Source: JAXDMK01 sp963790325 (GTDB lineage Bacteria > Actinomycetota > Acidimicrobiia > Acidimicrobiales > AC-14). From it: a DNA stretch of 64,000 nt. Shown here one piece after another: positions 26,760 through 35,863 of the stretch. The position numbers were made by a program, and so were the translations under genes. The stretch's first letter is position 1, and each line of letters starts with the position of its first letter. The notes under the pieces are model-generated. The model was not told the DNA's origin. It saw only the letters and a program-made list of their open reading frames with translations, and made no database searches. The stretch lies in NCBI GenBank assembly GCA_963790325.1, contig CAWBNY010000002.1, positions 868,001 through 932,000 on the forward strand, given 5' to 3'.

Positions 26760-28207
26760 TCCCCGACGGACCGAGATTCGGGCGGGTCGCGGTCCGCAAT
26801 AGCCGGTAGCCCACGCCGAGGCCAAAGATGATCCCAAATTGACTGGCGAGTGCACCAGCAAGGTATCCGGCGAAGTACAGGTACACGACCACGGCCAATG
26901 CTCCAGCCGAGAGAAGCGCTTCATGCGCTGTCGTCGAGCCTCGAAGTGCGTTCCAGAGGCGTTCCACCCCGTATCCGAATGCCATACTTCCCACGATCGC
27001 GCCCGTCCATCCGAAGTTTGCGAAGAGTTCACCATAAGCTGGAAAAGCCGCACCGGACCGTGGGTCAAGGTATTGCGACTGGAGTTCCACGAGGACACTC
27101 CTCGGCTTCGTAGGCCATACGGCCCTGGGTACTATCAGCCAGGTCGCTTCCATGTATGAGCGCCCAAGCAAGTACGGGTACCCGCTGGGCACGGTAGTGA
27201 TCAGTCCTGCAGTCGACGAAAAGGGGCCGCTCGAGCCCGGGCCCTGTCCATGGTCTGCGGTGACCTGATTCAACAGAGCGGTGATCAGCGAAACCCTCTT
27301 ACCGCTCTCGGTGCCGCGTGCTGTTCCTACGATTGCGACGAATGCGAATCCAGCTGCGCCAAGAGCGATTACGTACAATCGCGGATGGCGTCTTCCCGCA
27401 CCCCTACTCGTCTTCCACCATAGCAGCGCGGCATGCTGATAGTGGAACTAGTAGGAGTTCCCGCTGACCGCTCAACCCGAGAAAGATTACCCCGACGACA
27501 AAGGTAGCAATGGGTAACCTGCGTCCTTTGCTCGGCCCCAGGCGGAACGCCAGAACTGCGAACATAAGCGCAATTCCAACTAGGCTCTGAAGTGATCGTG
27601 CATATTCAACCCCCTGTCTGTTGGTCGAGCGTGCAAAGTCTCCGTACTCAGTGCCGGAGGCAAAGACGTTTAGCCGCGGAAGGTCCGCACCAGCCTGCAG
27701 AACGAAGGCGATCAAACCCAGACCACCGGCGAGCAAGAAACCCACCATGGCGAAGCGGACGGCTCGCAGATTTCTACCTAAGGAGGTGATAGATCGTGTC
27801 GGATGCCGTCCCGGTAGTCGCGCTAGCTGCCCGCCTACCACGAGGCCAGCAACGGCGAGCATGGCCAGGATAATCGCCGAAACTAGTCCCGCGGTGAGAT
27901 CCACCCCGGCGGTGCCGATCTGACCCGCACGAGCAGCGGCAGTGGCGGGCAGCACGACATCTACAAGCGACAGGGCGAGGAGAAACGCCATCCCAAGAGA
28001 GAAGGGCCGCTGCCCCCACACAAGAACTGCGCCCGTCGCCCAGATGACCCAGAGTGCGACCAACCAAAAGATGGCATCCGGAACATCCAAGGAAGCAACC
28101 GCAATCCCCAGCATTACGGGCACCAGGCCGTATATGCATCTTGTCGGAAAACTCGCGTGCACGAAACTCCGGCCGAGATGCCATCCGGCCCTGAGCGGCA
28201 TGGCCAC
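26758..28207 (-). CDS. wzy: Wzy-type O-antigen polymerase, one frameshift
   Basis: The frame starts at a GTG directly after the sulfotransferase stop and encodes a very hydrophobic protein: YGLVPVMLGIAVASLD, FWLVALWVIWATGAVLVWG, GGLGLIAFVLQAG. After VIFLGLSGQRELLLVPLSAC it shifts near 27430 and continues RLYVIALGAAGFAFVAIVG, YPYLLGRSYMEATWLIVPRA and a second membrane part. About 480 residues with roughly a dozen helices and a central periplasmic loop fits an oligosaccharide repeat-unit polymerase. Identification rests on topology and neighbours (Wzx, Wzz, glycosyltransferases), since Wzy sequences are poorly conserved. In the called frame it reads on into Wzx without a stop; a one-base shift would give a TGA overlapping the wzx ATG. 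Confidence 0.7.
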
Positions 28208-29137
28208 CTACACCACGCCTCGGCGATCGTAGCCAACGACCTCGGCGACTGCTCCGGTTAGACTCCAAACTCTTTCAGCCAAGTCGCGACCGATCGGACA
28301 AGGTCGCCCAACGCGTTCTGGGTCGAAATAATCACGAATCCGGCTTCGAGTGCTCTTTGTAAGCGAAAGACTTGCAAACTCATAAAGCGCGGAGATGCGA
28401 TTCTCGTTCAATGACTCAAGGCTAAACTCCATAAAGCGGCCCGGGTCGCTAAATGCATTTCCAGCAGCGTACGCCGATCCGGTGCAAAGGCTCCATTGCA
28501 TTGAAGCGATGTCAATGATATCGGCCTGCTTGCGAGCTTGTGCCAAACCAGGTATCCTGGGGCCCCAAATAGGCTCAGCTCCACGCAGGCGGCTAGCGAT
28601 AACCCTGGAACCAAGCTCCCATCCAGCACCCGGCAGTTGCCTTGGACTTGCATCCTTGACTCGCATTTGTAGGCGGCTATAGAGGGCGACAGTGCTTTTG
28701 CTGGAGCCCTGTCCATTCCACGCCCGAACGATTGACGGGACGGCCCATAGGGGATGTCGAGTAACATGGATAATTCGAGCCTCCGGGAAGATCCCGAGAA
28801 CGAAGCTCAGGCGCAGAGCGTTGCTAGGCGTCTTCTCGACTAGTCGACTCCGACCACTTTTCCTCACGATACGCTCGAACCGGGCCCGTACGTGGTGACG
28901 TACGTTCTCGGTGACATCGGCGGGCCACAGGAGGTCGCTTTTTCGGTCGTTGCCGTAGCGCCACGTATAGCGAGGCTCATCAACGAGACACACGTCTGGA
29001 CACGCGCCGAGGATCCGCGTAACGGCCGTGGTCCCACTGCGAGGAGCGCCAACGACAAAGATCGGGCGATCAAAAGTCGACGACGCCGGCGTTCGTTCTT
29101 CCCGCCATCTCATACCGCACTCACTCGAGGGTGCCAC
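28208..29137 (-). CDS. PAPS-dependent sulfotransferase 2
   Basis: The 309-residue protein has FDRPIFVVGAPRSGTTAV at residues 22-39, the phosphosulfate loop, and near residue 125 IIHVTRHPLWAVPSIVRAW, the 3-prime-phosphate region. Between them lies RLVEKTPSNALRL, whose EKTP is a typical sulfotransferase motif. It is intact and differs from sulfotransferase 1, so the glycan may be sulfated at two positions. The start may be the GTG at 29137 or the ATG eight codons later. It is directly followed by wzy with no gap. Confidence 0.9.
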   Translation of the reverse strand: MAPSSECGMRWREERTPASSTFDRPIFVVGAPRSGTTAVTRILGACPDVCLVDEPRYTWRYGNDRKSDLLWPADVTENVRHHVRARFERIVRKSGRSRLVEKTPSNALRLSFVLGIFPEARIIHVTRHPLWAVPSIVRAWNGQGSSKSTVALYSRLQMRVKDASPRQLPGAGWELGSRVIASRLRGAEPIWGPRIPGLAQARKQADIIDIASMQWSLCTGSAYAAGNAFSDPGRFMEFSLESLNENRISALYEFASLSLTKSTRSRIRDYFDPERVGRPCPIGRDLAERVWSLTGAVAEVVGYDRRGVV

Positions 29138-29161
29138 GCTCCCTCAAGTCTGACAGCCATT

Positions 29162-30245
29162 TTAAGCCGCTGCTGCCAGAATTTCGGCGAGCCGCTGTGC
29201 GTGTTGATGCCAGGTCATGTGCCATTCCCAGCGGGCCCGGGGCATATTATATGCACCTCTAAGTGCATCGACTAGATTAGTGTGCGAATCCAGGGAGAAG
29301 TACATCGTGTTGTGACCTGCTACCTCGCGGTGGGGTGGAATGTCACTGAGGATCACTGGGCAGCCCATGCTCCCTGCTTCTGCCGGGGTCAGAGGAAAGG
29401 CCTCTGCCGATGATGCGGTCACAAGGGCTGTGGCATTCTCTAGTAGCCAGCGTACCTCCGATCGGTTCGTAACCGGGCCCAAGAACGTCAGAGCGGGACC
29501 TACGCGCTGCGCATCCAGTGCCTCGAATGCAGACCGCCGAGCATCACTCACTGCTCCAGCTATCGTAAGACCGAGATCGAGGCCGTGTTGGGCCTTTGCT
29601 TGCGACCATGCTCGCACGATAACGGGAAGATTCTTGTGAGGATAGTCATTGCCTAGGCACAGGAGATAGGGCCGATTATTCTTTAGAGCCTGCGGGCGTT
29701 CGCTTGTCTCGGGCCACGTGGCTGTACCCGAATGAAGAACAGTGAGTCGTCCCGCAACAGATGGAATGTCGGCAATAATGTCATCTGCCAGCGAGTTGGA
29801 GATAGCAATTACCCTCTCCGCTCGGCGAATCGACATATGCGCAAGTTGGGTTTTTAGTCTCTCTGTCGGCGCCCTCATCATGGGATGTAAGTTGGCACGC
29901 CCGAAATAGTTCGGATTCTGGACGACGAGGACGCGCCTGTACCCTTGCGTAGGCAGGGATAAAGTTTCCTGGACAATAGACGACGTCAATGCCGGGCCAT
30001 GCCCAACCGAGCAATGCTTGCTCGGCGGCGACACGAATGGGAGTGAATCCCGTGAGGGGCATTGGTCGCGCTGGTGCTTGGATCGCCGCACTCAGCGGAC
30101 CGCTGTTTTGGGGAGTTGCTATCACCGATAGGGACAAATTGCATCGGAGTTGCGCCAAAGCGCCCAGCTGTTGAGTGAGATAGCTAAGGCCGCCGCCGAG
30201 CCTGGCAGACCAACCATCTACTAAGACGTGTACAGTACGTGTCAA
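29162..30245 (-). CDS. Glycosyltransferase, GT4-type, one frameshift
   Basis: From the TTG at 30245 the frame reads TVHVLVDGWSARLGGGLSYL and GIDVVYCPGNFIP. A shift near 29945 leads to RVLVVQNPNYFGRANLHPMM, RRAERVIAISNSLADDI, PYLLCLGNDYPHKNLPVIVR and ENATALVTASSAEAFPLTPA, ending at 29162. This is a complete GT-B enzyme of ~360 residues with a normal donor-site pattern. A remnant of a close paralogue lies at 15385-15484. It is followed after 24 bases by sulfotransferase 2. Confidence 0.8.
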
Positions 30246-30713
30246 TGCTCCTCCGCCAATTGCCTACTATTCACGTCCGCTCTGCGCGCCAGTGGCGAAG
30301 TCTACCGCTTCTCAGAATGCTTCCGATTTCGCTGATGCATCTCTGGCATTTGCCGGTACACGACTCCCCTTTGCAGGGCGAACACCTCGGGCAAGCTCTG
30401 ATGGATCGACAATAGCATCCTCTTCTCTCAGGCACCAAAGCGCACGAGATCGCCGCCAGAGGGAGTAGAGAAGGCTACTGTATCCGCGTGAGAGTCGGGT
30501 GGGAGGCGATGAGCGGAGATAGCCATCGGAGGGGTAGGGCAACCAAATCATCCTAACTGATTCCGGAATTGTCTGGAATTCTGTGGGCACTTTGACGTCT
30601 GGCGCTGCCGGGCAGTCCGAAGGAGGTAGTGGTCTTCCGACTGACGGTATCCCCTTGAGCCACCCCTGAGCTCGTCACAGAATCGCTTCCGGCCGAGCCG
30701 AGGAATCCAGGTA
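30246..30713. other. Intergenic region between divergent glycosyltransferase and cysQ
   Basis: A minus-strand frame at 30312-30590 begins with a plausible stretch (RMIWLPYPSDGYLRSS) but has no recognisable family and I do not call it. The region presumably holds divergent promoters for the glycosyltransferase and cysQ. Confidence 0.35.
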
Positions 30714-31541
30714 TTGTGTGGTCGTTCCCGACTGGTCGGTTCAATCTTTCCCGCATCCACTCGCCTCTCGTCGTGGGGTTCGCCGTTGCGCCCAGCTGGA
30801 GCCATTCTCGCCGACCACGCGCTCGCTGGCGACTTGGCGACGCGGGCTGGCGAGCTACTAGTCACGCTTCGCGAGGAGCTAGCCGGAGCTGCGCCGAGCC
30901 TCCGGCAGGAGTTGGGCGATCAGCGATCGGCCTTCCTGATTCTCGGGCTCATTGCGGACCTGCGCCCGAACGATGCCGTGCTCGTTGAGGACGCCGTCGA
31001 CGGTGGGCAGCGGCTGACCTGCGACCGCGTCTGGATCATCGACCCCCTCGATGGCACTCGGGAGTTCGGTGAGCCTGGGCGCAAAGACTGGGCAGTGCAC
31101 GTAGCGCTTTGGTCTAGCGGCCGACTCGTCGCCGGTGCGGTTGCGCTCCCCGCTACTGGCGGGTTGTTCCAAGCGCATCCTCCGGCATCCACCGTTGAGC
31201 GTCGGCCTGGCCCGATGCGGATCGCTGCGAGCCGCACCAGGGCACCTGAAGTCGTTCATGAGATCGCTAGAGAGCTGGGCGCTGAGGTATTGCTGATGGG
31301 CTCCGCTGGTGCGAAAGCTATGGCAGTGGTCACCGGTCACGCCGACGCCTACATCCATGCCGGTGGTCAGTATGAGTGGGACTCGGCCGCTCCTGTTGCG
31401 GTGGCCAGGGCTGCCGGCCTGCACGTGTCTCGCCTCGATGGCTCCGACCTTGTCTATAACCAGCCAGACGCCTGGCTGCCGGACTTAGTGGTGTGTCGAC
31501 CTGAAATTGTCGACAAGCTCCTGTCCCTGACTGGCCGCTGA
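30714..31541 (+). CDS. cysQ: Inositol-monophosphatase-superfamily PAP phosphatase (CysQ-like)
   Basis: The protein has the metal-site motifs VWIIDPLDGTREF (DPLDGT at 110-115) and, near residue 222, YEWDSAAPVAVA. A preceding acidic motif reads VLVEDAVD where many family members have EE. CysQ hydrolyses 3-prime-phosphoadenosine 5-prime-phosphate, the inhibitory by-product of sulfotransferases, which suits its place beside two of them; an inositol- or fructose-phosphatase activity is possible. Residues before about 25 lack family character. The TTG at 30786 or a nearby codon may be the true start, and the paralogous remnant at 18031 aligns only from that point. Confidence 0.8.
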   Translation: MCGRSRLVGSIFPASTRLSSWGSPLRPAGAILADHALAGDLATRAGELLVTLREELAGAAPSLRQELGDQRSAFLILGLIADLRPNDAVLVEDAVDGGQRLTCDRVWIIDPLDGTREFGEPGRKDWAVHVALWSSGRLVAGAVALPATGGLFQAHPPASTVERRPGPMRIAASRTRAPEVVHEIARELGAEVLLMGSAGAKAMAVVTGHADAYIHAGGQYEWDSAAPVAVARAAGLHVSRLDGSDLVYNQPDAWLPDLVVCRPEIVDKLLSLTGR

Positions 31542-31618
31542 GTTCCGCGATTCCATTCGCCGCCTGGTCGTGCGGCGGCGGGCGCCCATCCCTGGAAAGT
31601 TGTCGTCTGCGGATCGCG

Positions 31619-32566
31619 GAGGTGGATGTCGAGGCCGTGTCGGAGGCGACGGGCTACTCGCGAGTGCTCGACCACGCCGTGCAGCCCTCGATTACCGAGG
31701 CGTACCGAACGTTCGGGATCAGCCGAACCACCTACCATCGCTGGGCCGACCGGGCCAGGTGCTACGGCCTGGCCGCCCTGATGCCCAAGGCACGGCGCTC
31801 GCCGGCGATGCCGAACTCGGTTCCGCACGAGACCGTCGAGATCGTGCTGGCTGACGCCATCGCCCGACCCACCCTCGGCGCCCGTGGCTTGTAGGAGTAG
31901 TTCGAGGAGCGAAGCGTGGTCCTCTCAGCGTCGGGTGAGCAAGAGCTCATGGTCAGTCACTGCCTCAGTCATCGCATCCAGCGCCTGGCGGCCCTGGCCC
32001 AGATCACGGCCATGGACACCGGCCTCGTCACCCAGGCGGCCAAGGAGGAACCTTTCGGTTTCTTCGACTTCGCCGCCCGACCTGGAAATTTGGTCGCTCT
32101 GGACACGTTCTCACTGGGCAAGCTTGAAGTCGTGGGCACCGTCTGGCAGCTCAGCGCCGTCGACACCGCTCCCCGCTGGGCCATCTGCCAGTTCGTCGTC
32201 GGGCGAAAAGAGCAGCCAAGCCGCCGCCGAGTTCCCACGTCATCGTTCATCTGGCCAAGATCGGCGTCGAGCTCACCGGGGTGCTCACCGACTACGGCCC
32301 CGAGTTCACGGGCAGGGCCTTCAATGCGCACTTGAGCGAGCTCGGTGTCGACCACGTTCGGATACCCCCCATTTCTTCCAACCACAACGCCGTGTGCGAG
32401 CGCTTCCAGGGCACCCGGCCCGCAGGAGTTTCACCGACCCGCCTTCCACCGCCAGCGCTTCGACCGTCTCGACGACCATCCACGCACGTACATGACCCGC
32501 CGTCGCAACCACGGCGACTTCATGTGCGGCCGCAGCCCCCAACCCGTGCTCAACTCTCAACGATGA
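31619..32566 (+). pseudogene. IS481-family transposase, broken
   Basis: The plus strand gives ITEAYRTFGISRTTYHRWAD and LMPKARRSPAMPNSVP (HTH part), a premature stop at 31892-31894, then in the same frame LAALAQITAMDTGLVTQAAK, LVALDTFSLGKLEVVGTVWQ and DTAPRWAICQFVVG. After a shift near 32230 comes GVLTDYGPEFTGRAFNAHL and NHNAVCERFQG, and a further shift leads to PAFHRQRFDRLDD. The DDE residues (LD, TD, CE) survive, but the gene is not expressible as read. It marks the right border of the low-GC segment, just after cysQ. Confidence 0.85.
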
Positions 32567-32674
32567 CCATCCGCCAGAGGGTTCATCCGTCACCTCGAGA
32601 CGCGGACCGGAAGCCCGAGGTGGCTGGCCGATCTCCAGTGCGGCCAAGGCCGTGGTTCGGACGGCAGTGGTGGA

Positions 32675-33310
32675 TCAGCCGGAGGGGACCGGGCAGTCGA
32701 AGAACCGCAACAGCGAGTCGATGACCCAACCGAACGGGCCGAGGGTTGCTCGGATGCCCAGGAGGGCGGAGCAGATCGTCCCGGGCGGTGGGGGAGGGGG
32801 CGGAGGCGGCGGGGGCGGCGGCGGGAGTGTCGTCGTCGTCGTCGGGGTCGTGGTGGTTGTCGTGGAGGTCGTGGTCGTCATCGCCCGGCAGGCGGCGAGG
32901 GCGGCGCGGGCGGCGGCGAGGGCGGCGTTGGCGGCGATGAGGTCGTCGGCTTTGAGGGAGACGTTGATCAGTGCCAGCGCGATCGCCCCGACGGCGGCGA
33001 TGCACGCCGGCGTGTAGAAGAAGAACGCGCACACCGCCGTCGCCACGGCGGTGGCCACGCCGGCGGCGGCGGTGGCGTCGCGGAGGGCCCGGGCCGCGGC
33101 GGCGACATCGCGTTGGGCCTGGTTGACGGCCGCCTGCTCGGCGGCGCAGCCGGGGGCCTGGGCGAAGGCGACGCCGAGGAACGATGCGCCCGCGGCGTCG
33201 AGGCACCCGTCGGCGTCTAGCCCTTGTACCACCACCGGGGCGACGGTCTGGACGACCGCCAACACCGTGAAGAGGGCGAGCACGGCACCCATCCGCCGGA
33301 GGAGCCTCAC
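32675..33310 (-). CDS. Secreted/membrane-anchored protein with Thr-rich and poly-Pro segment, unknown function
   Basis: The GTG at 33310 overlaps the stop of the upstream lipoprotein (GTGA). The ~211-residue protein has an N-terminal hydrophobic helix (VLALFTVLAVVQTVAPVVVQ), several Cys residues, an Ala-rich helical region, a second hydrophobic stretch (VCAFFFYTPACIAAVGAIAL), a Thr-rich run, an uninterrupted poly-Pro run of about 14 and a C-terminal Cys-containing tail (GTICSALLG, FFDCPVPSG). The Thr/Pro part looks like an extracellular wall-spanning linker. I do not recognise the family. Coupling suggests it works with the lipoprotein. Confidence 0.75.
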   Translation of the reverse strand: MRLLRRMGAVLALFTVLAVVQTVAPVVVQGLDADGCLDAAGASFLGVAFAQAPGCAAEQAAVNQAQRDVAAAARALRDATAAAGVATAVATAVCAFFFYTPACIAAVGAIALALINVSLKADDLIAANAALAAARAALAACRAMTTTTSTTTTTTPTTTTTLPPPPPPPPPPPPPPGTICSALLGIRATLGPFGWVIDSLLRFFDCPVPSG

Positions 33311-34146
33311 GATGACCCGTCCTTCCCGGCCCCCTGCGATGCAGAGCCCGTCGCACCCTGGAGAAACTCGACCAGGTCGGAGATGGTGGAGAGCGTCCGC
33401 GGTGGCACGTCGGCGGAGGCCGGCACGTCGATCGCCACCTCGGCGCCGTAGTCGTATAGCTCGTAGTTGGAGACGACGGTGCCGCTCGCCTCCGTCCCTT
33501 CCCCCAGCAGCTTCTCGATGTCGACGCGCGTCTCCAGGCGGAGCAGGCGCCCGTCGGCGTCCACCCAGGCCGATGCGGGGACGAGCCGTGGGCCCGGCAC
33601 GGGCGCCCCGGCGACTTCGGGGGCGAGGTTGAGCGGGACGAGGAAGTCGAAGCGCGTCGATCCGTCCGATTGGTCGCCGGGCTCGGTCCGGGTGATCTCC
33701 CCCGAGGCCCCGGCCAGCAAGCCGACTGCCGGCTGGGTGCCGCCAGTGGTGATCGACGGGGCGATCCCCTGCAGCACGGCGGCGTCGACCCGAGCCCACG
33801 GGGCGGTCGGCGAGATACGGATATAGGACGTGGTGCCGTCGGTGACGACTTCGGTTGTCGACGGCGGCCCCGGGTCGGGGCCCGGCGCCGCCAGCCGCAG
33901 CGCGAACGAGGACCGGCCGGAGGCGAAGTCGAGCAGCCCGGTGGCGACCTCCGTGCGGCCATCGGGCACGCCGTCGACGCCCTTGGTCTCCACCAGGACC
34001 CGGGTGCGGGCGCTTCCCGAGGCCAGCGTGCGCTGCGCCACGTCGACCAGGGCCTGCTGGGCCACCGGCTCCGCCTTCGGGGGCGACGAGCACGCCCAGG
34101 CCGCCGTCGCCAGGACAAGAGCCACCCAGGCCAGCATCCGCTGCAC
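33307..34146 (-). CDS. Lipoprotein, LppX/LprG-like
   Basis: The 279-residue protein has a lipoprotein signal (LVLATAAWACSS, lipobox Cys near residue 19). A mature domain follows with ARTRVLVETKGVDGVPDGRT, TSYIRISPTAPWARVDAAVL and a C-terminal LRLETRVDIEKLLGE, resembling LolA-fold lipoproteins of the LppX/LprAFG group that carry lipids across the actinobacterial envelope. This similarity is by overall pattern. The start is the GTG at 34146 (GGAAGG upstream) or the ATG three codons later. It heads a two-gene operon with 32675-33310. Confidence 0.75.
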   Translation of the reverse strand: MQRMLAWVALVLATAAWACSSPPKAEPVAQQALVDVAQRTLASGSARTRVLVETKGVDGVPDGRTEVATGLLDFASGRSSFALRLAAPGPDPGPPSTTEVVTDGTTSYIRISPTAPWARVDAAVLQGIAPSITTGGTQPAVGLLAGASGEITRTEPGDQSDGSTRFDFLVPLNLAPEVAGAPVPGPRLVPASAWVDADGRLLRLETRVDIEKLLGEGTEASGTVVSNYELYDYGAEVAIDVPASADVPPRTLSTISDLVEFLQGATGSASQGAGKDGSS

Positions 34147-34176
34147 GCTGTCACCTTCCGCCGTCGCCGAAGCTTG

Positions 34177-34182
34177 ACGCTA
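34177..34182 (-). promoter_or_regulatory. Putative -10 box (TAGCGT) of the lipoprotein operon
   Basis: On the minus strand TAGCGT lies 30 bases before the GTG at 34146. It would leave a short leader that includes the GGAAGG ribosome site. Confidence 0.3.
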
Positions 34183-34241
34183 CAGGCGAGGTCCGGAGGG
34201 TGTCCAGCAGCCGGCCGGGAGCGGGGTTCGGTTGTCACGGG

Positions 34242-34275
34242 CCTGGCGCCAGGGACTCGAGCCCGGCTCGCCAGG
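34242..34275 (-). terminator. Hairpin downstream of the carboxymuconolactone decarboxylase-like fragment
   Basis: CCTGGCG and CGCCAGG form a 7-bp stem around a 20-base loop that itself contains CTCGAG. It lies just past the stop at 34304 on the minus strand. There is no T-run. Confidence 0.4.
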
Positions 34276-34303
34276 CGCCAAGAGGATCGCCCAGACGCTC
34301 AGC

Positions 34304-34510
34304 GCATGACGAAGCCGGGCAACCGGTAGTGGAGCCGGTGGATCGCCTTCGCCGCGCCGCGGGCATCGTCGTCGGACTCCCAGCTCCAGCCGAACGCGCT
34401 GGCCATGCGGTTCACGGTGTTGAAGATGAGGTTGACGTACAGCGCGTCGACGATGGCGTCGTCGGCGACGCCGGTGGGCGTGACGGTCCCCGGCGTTGAT
34501 CGGAGAAGCG
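34304..34510 (-). pseudogene. C-terminal fragment of an AhpD/carboxymuconolactone decarboxylase-like protein
   Basis: The minus strand reads GVADDAIVDALYVNLIFNTV, NRMASAFGW, AAKAIHRLHYRLPGFVMR and a stop at 34304, the conserved C terminus of a peroxidase-related CMD-like family. No in-frame N-terminal half is found upstream before the LuxR gene, so it is a truncated remnant. Confidence 0.6.
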
Positions 34511-34575
34511 AGCCACGGTCGGCAACCGGCGTCGAGGACGAGGTTGTCGTTCGGTGAGGGAGACTCCGCCGCAGG

Positions 34576-35718
34576 TCAGCTGATGTGGGCGGCCGTGGCG
34601 TGCATCGGTTCGGAGTAGTGGTCGGCGAAGAGCTTGGCGACCAGCTCGCCGCGGGTGCTCACCCCCACCTTCTCGAACACGGCCTTGATGTAGTAGCGGA
34701 CGGTGTGGGCCGACAGGATCAGCTCGGCGGCGATGTCGGGCGTCGACAGGCCCCGGGCGATGGCGCGTACGACGTCGCGCTCCCGGGGCGACAGGCCGTA
34801 CGCCTCGATGATGATGGGGGCGACATCGGTGCTCTTCGCGCATTCGACGACGACGGTGACGGTGCCGTCGGCGGGGCCACCGCTCAGGCACGAGGCGTGG
34901 AAGACCAGCCATCGGCCGTTGCGGTCACGAAGCCGAAGCCGGGCCGGGCCGTCATCGACTCCGGCCGCGACGGCACGGGCCCGGGCCAGGAGCGGGATGA
35001 TCGGGATGGCCGACCTCAGGTCGTTCGACGATGCGACGGGCAGGAGGTCACGCCAGGTCTCGGCGCCGTCCGGGGCCGTCCCGTAGATGTCCCCCAGCCA
35101 CCGGGTCGCCTCGGCGTTGGCCGAGACGAGGGCGTTGGAGGTGTCGAAGATCATCAGCCCGGGAGCGGTGCACAGCGCGGAGGTCGTGCTCCCGGTCGCG
35201 ACGCGAGTGCGGAAGGCGGCCCCTACGGCGCCTGAGAGCCGTGCCATGAGCGCCACGTCGTCGTGGCTGAAGGAGCGACCCTTCTCGCGGTACAGCGCCG
35301 CGACCGCCCAGGTGTTCTCACCCGACCGGAAGGCCACCCGCAACTCGTCGTCGTAGCCCTGCGGCAGGATGAACCGCCGGTAGCGCGCGCTGCGCAGCGG
35401 CCGGCCGGCGGTCACCTCCCGGAGTCCCGCAGCCGGTGTGGGTTGGCGGGCGAGGTCGCGGTAGAGGGCGACGTCGGGCTCGTGGAACTCACCGTCCCAG
35501 AAGGTGTTGCAGTAGCCCTCGTCGAGCGCCTCGAAACGGGCAGGAGCGACGGCGAGGAACGTGGACGGGTCGACACCGAACCACATCGATCCGTCGAAGG
35601 GGACGACCTTGTTGACCTCGTAGCTCACAGTGGCGAACAGCTCCTCGCCGGTGGTCGCTCGAGCACACGTCCGTTCGATCCGCTCGACGACGTCGGGGCT
35701 GGCCGCGGCCGTGTTCAC
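34576..35718 (-). CDS. LuxR-family transcriptional regulator with GAF-like sensor domain
   Basis: The ~380-residue protein has an N-terminal GAF-like region (VVPFDGSMWFGVDP, FILPQGYDDELRVAF, WAVAALYREKGRSFS), a central PAS-like part (GLMIFDTSNALVSANAEA) and a C-terminal LuxR HTH (GLSPRERDVVRAIARGLS, HTVRYYIKAVFEKVGVSTRG). The GTG at 35718 is chosen over upstream starts because a TATCGT box stands seven bases before it and the earlier codons overlap the divergent gene. It probably binds DNA in response to a small ligand and may control the divergent metallo-hydrolase gene and itself. Confidence 0.85.
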   Translation of the reverse strand: MNTAAASPDVVERIERTCARATTGEELFATVSYEVNKVVPFDGSMWFGVDPSTFLAVAPARFEALDEGYCNTFWDGEFHEPDVALYRDLARQPTPAAGLREVTAGRPLRSARYRRFILPQGYDDELRVAFRSGENTWAVAALYREKGRSFSHDDVALMARLSGAVGAAFRTRVATGSTTSALCTAPGLMIFDTSNALVSANAEATRWLGDIYGTAPDGAETWRDLLPVASSNDLRSAIPIIPLLARARAVAAGVDDGPARLRLRDRNGRWLVFHASCLSGGPADGTVTVVVECAKSTDVAPIIIEAYGLSPRERDVVRAIARGLSTPDIAAELILSAHTVRYYIKAVFEKVGVSTRGELVAKLFADHYSEPMHATAAHIS

Positions 35719-35731
35719 GACGTGAACGATA
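35713..35731 (-). promoter_or_regulatory. Palindrome over the luxR start codon with adjoining -10 box
   Basis: GTTCAC-GAC-GTGAAC (35713-35727) is a perfect inverted repeat covering the start codon and reaching the TATCGT box at 35726-35731 (minus strand). A regulator bound there would block a leaderless luxR transcript, so autoregulation is plausible. Confidence 0.45.
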
Positions 35732-35863
35732 CGCCGCGGCAGGCGTTCTGGTACCCCCCATATGAGGGGTCTCGGGCGTCCGCCATCCACTCGAACGGGC
35801 GGTACCGGCATGGCCGGCGGAGGCGCATGGTCAGCAGGACCAACGACCAGAACGGAGTCGACC

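Noticed and set aside
30312..30590. Minus-strand 92-codon frame before cysQ
   Set aside because: The first residues look protein-like, but there is no family match, coupling or ribosome site to support it.
32752..32830. Poly-Gly plus-strand peptide
   Set aside because: It is the antisense of the poly-Pro run in the minus-strand secreted protein.
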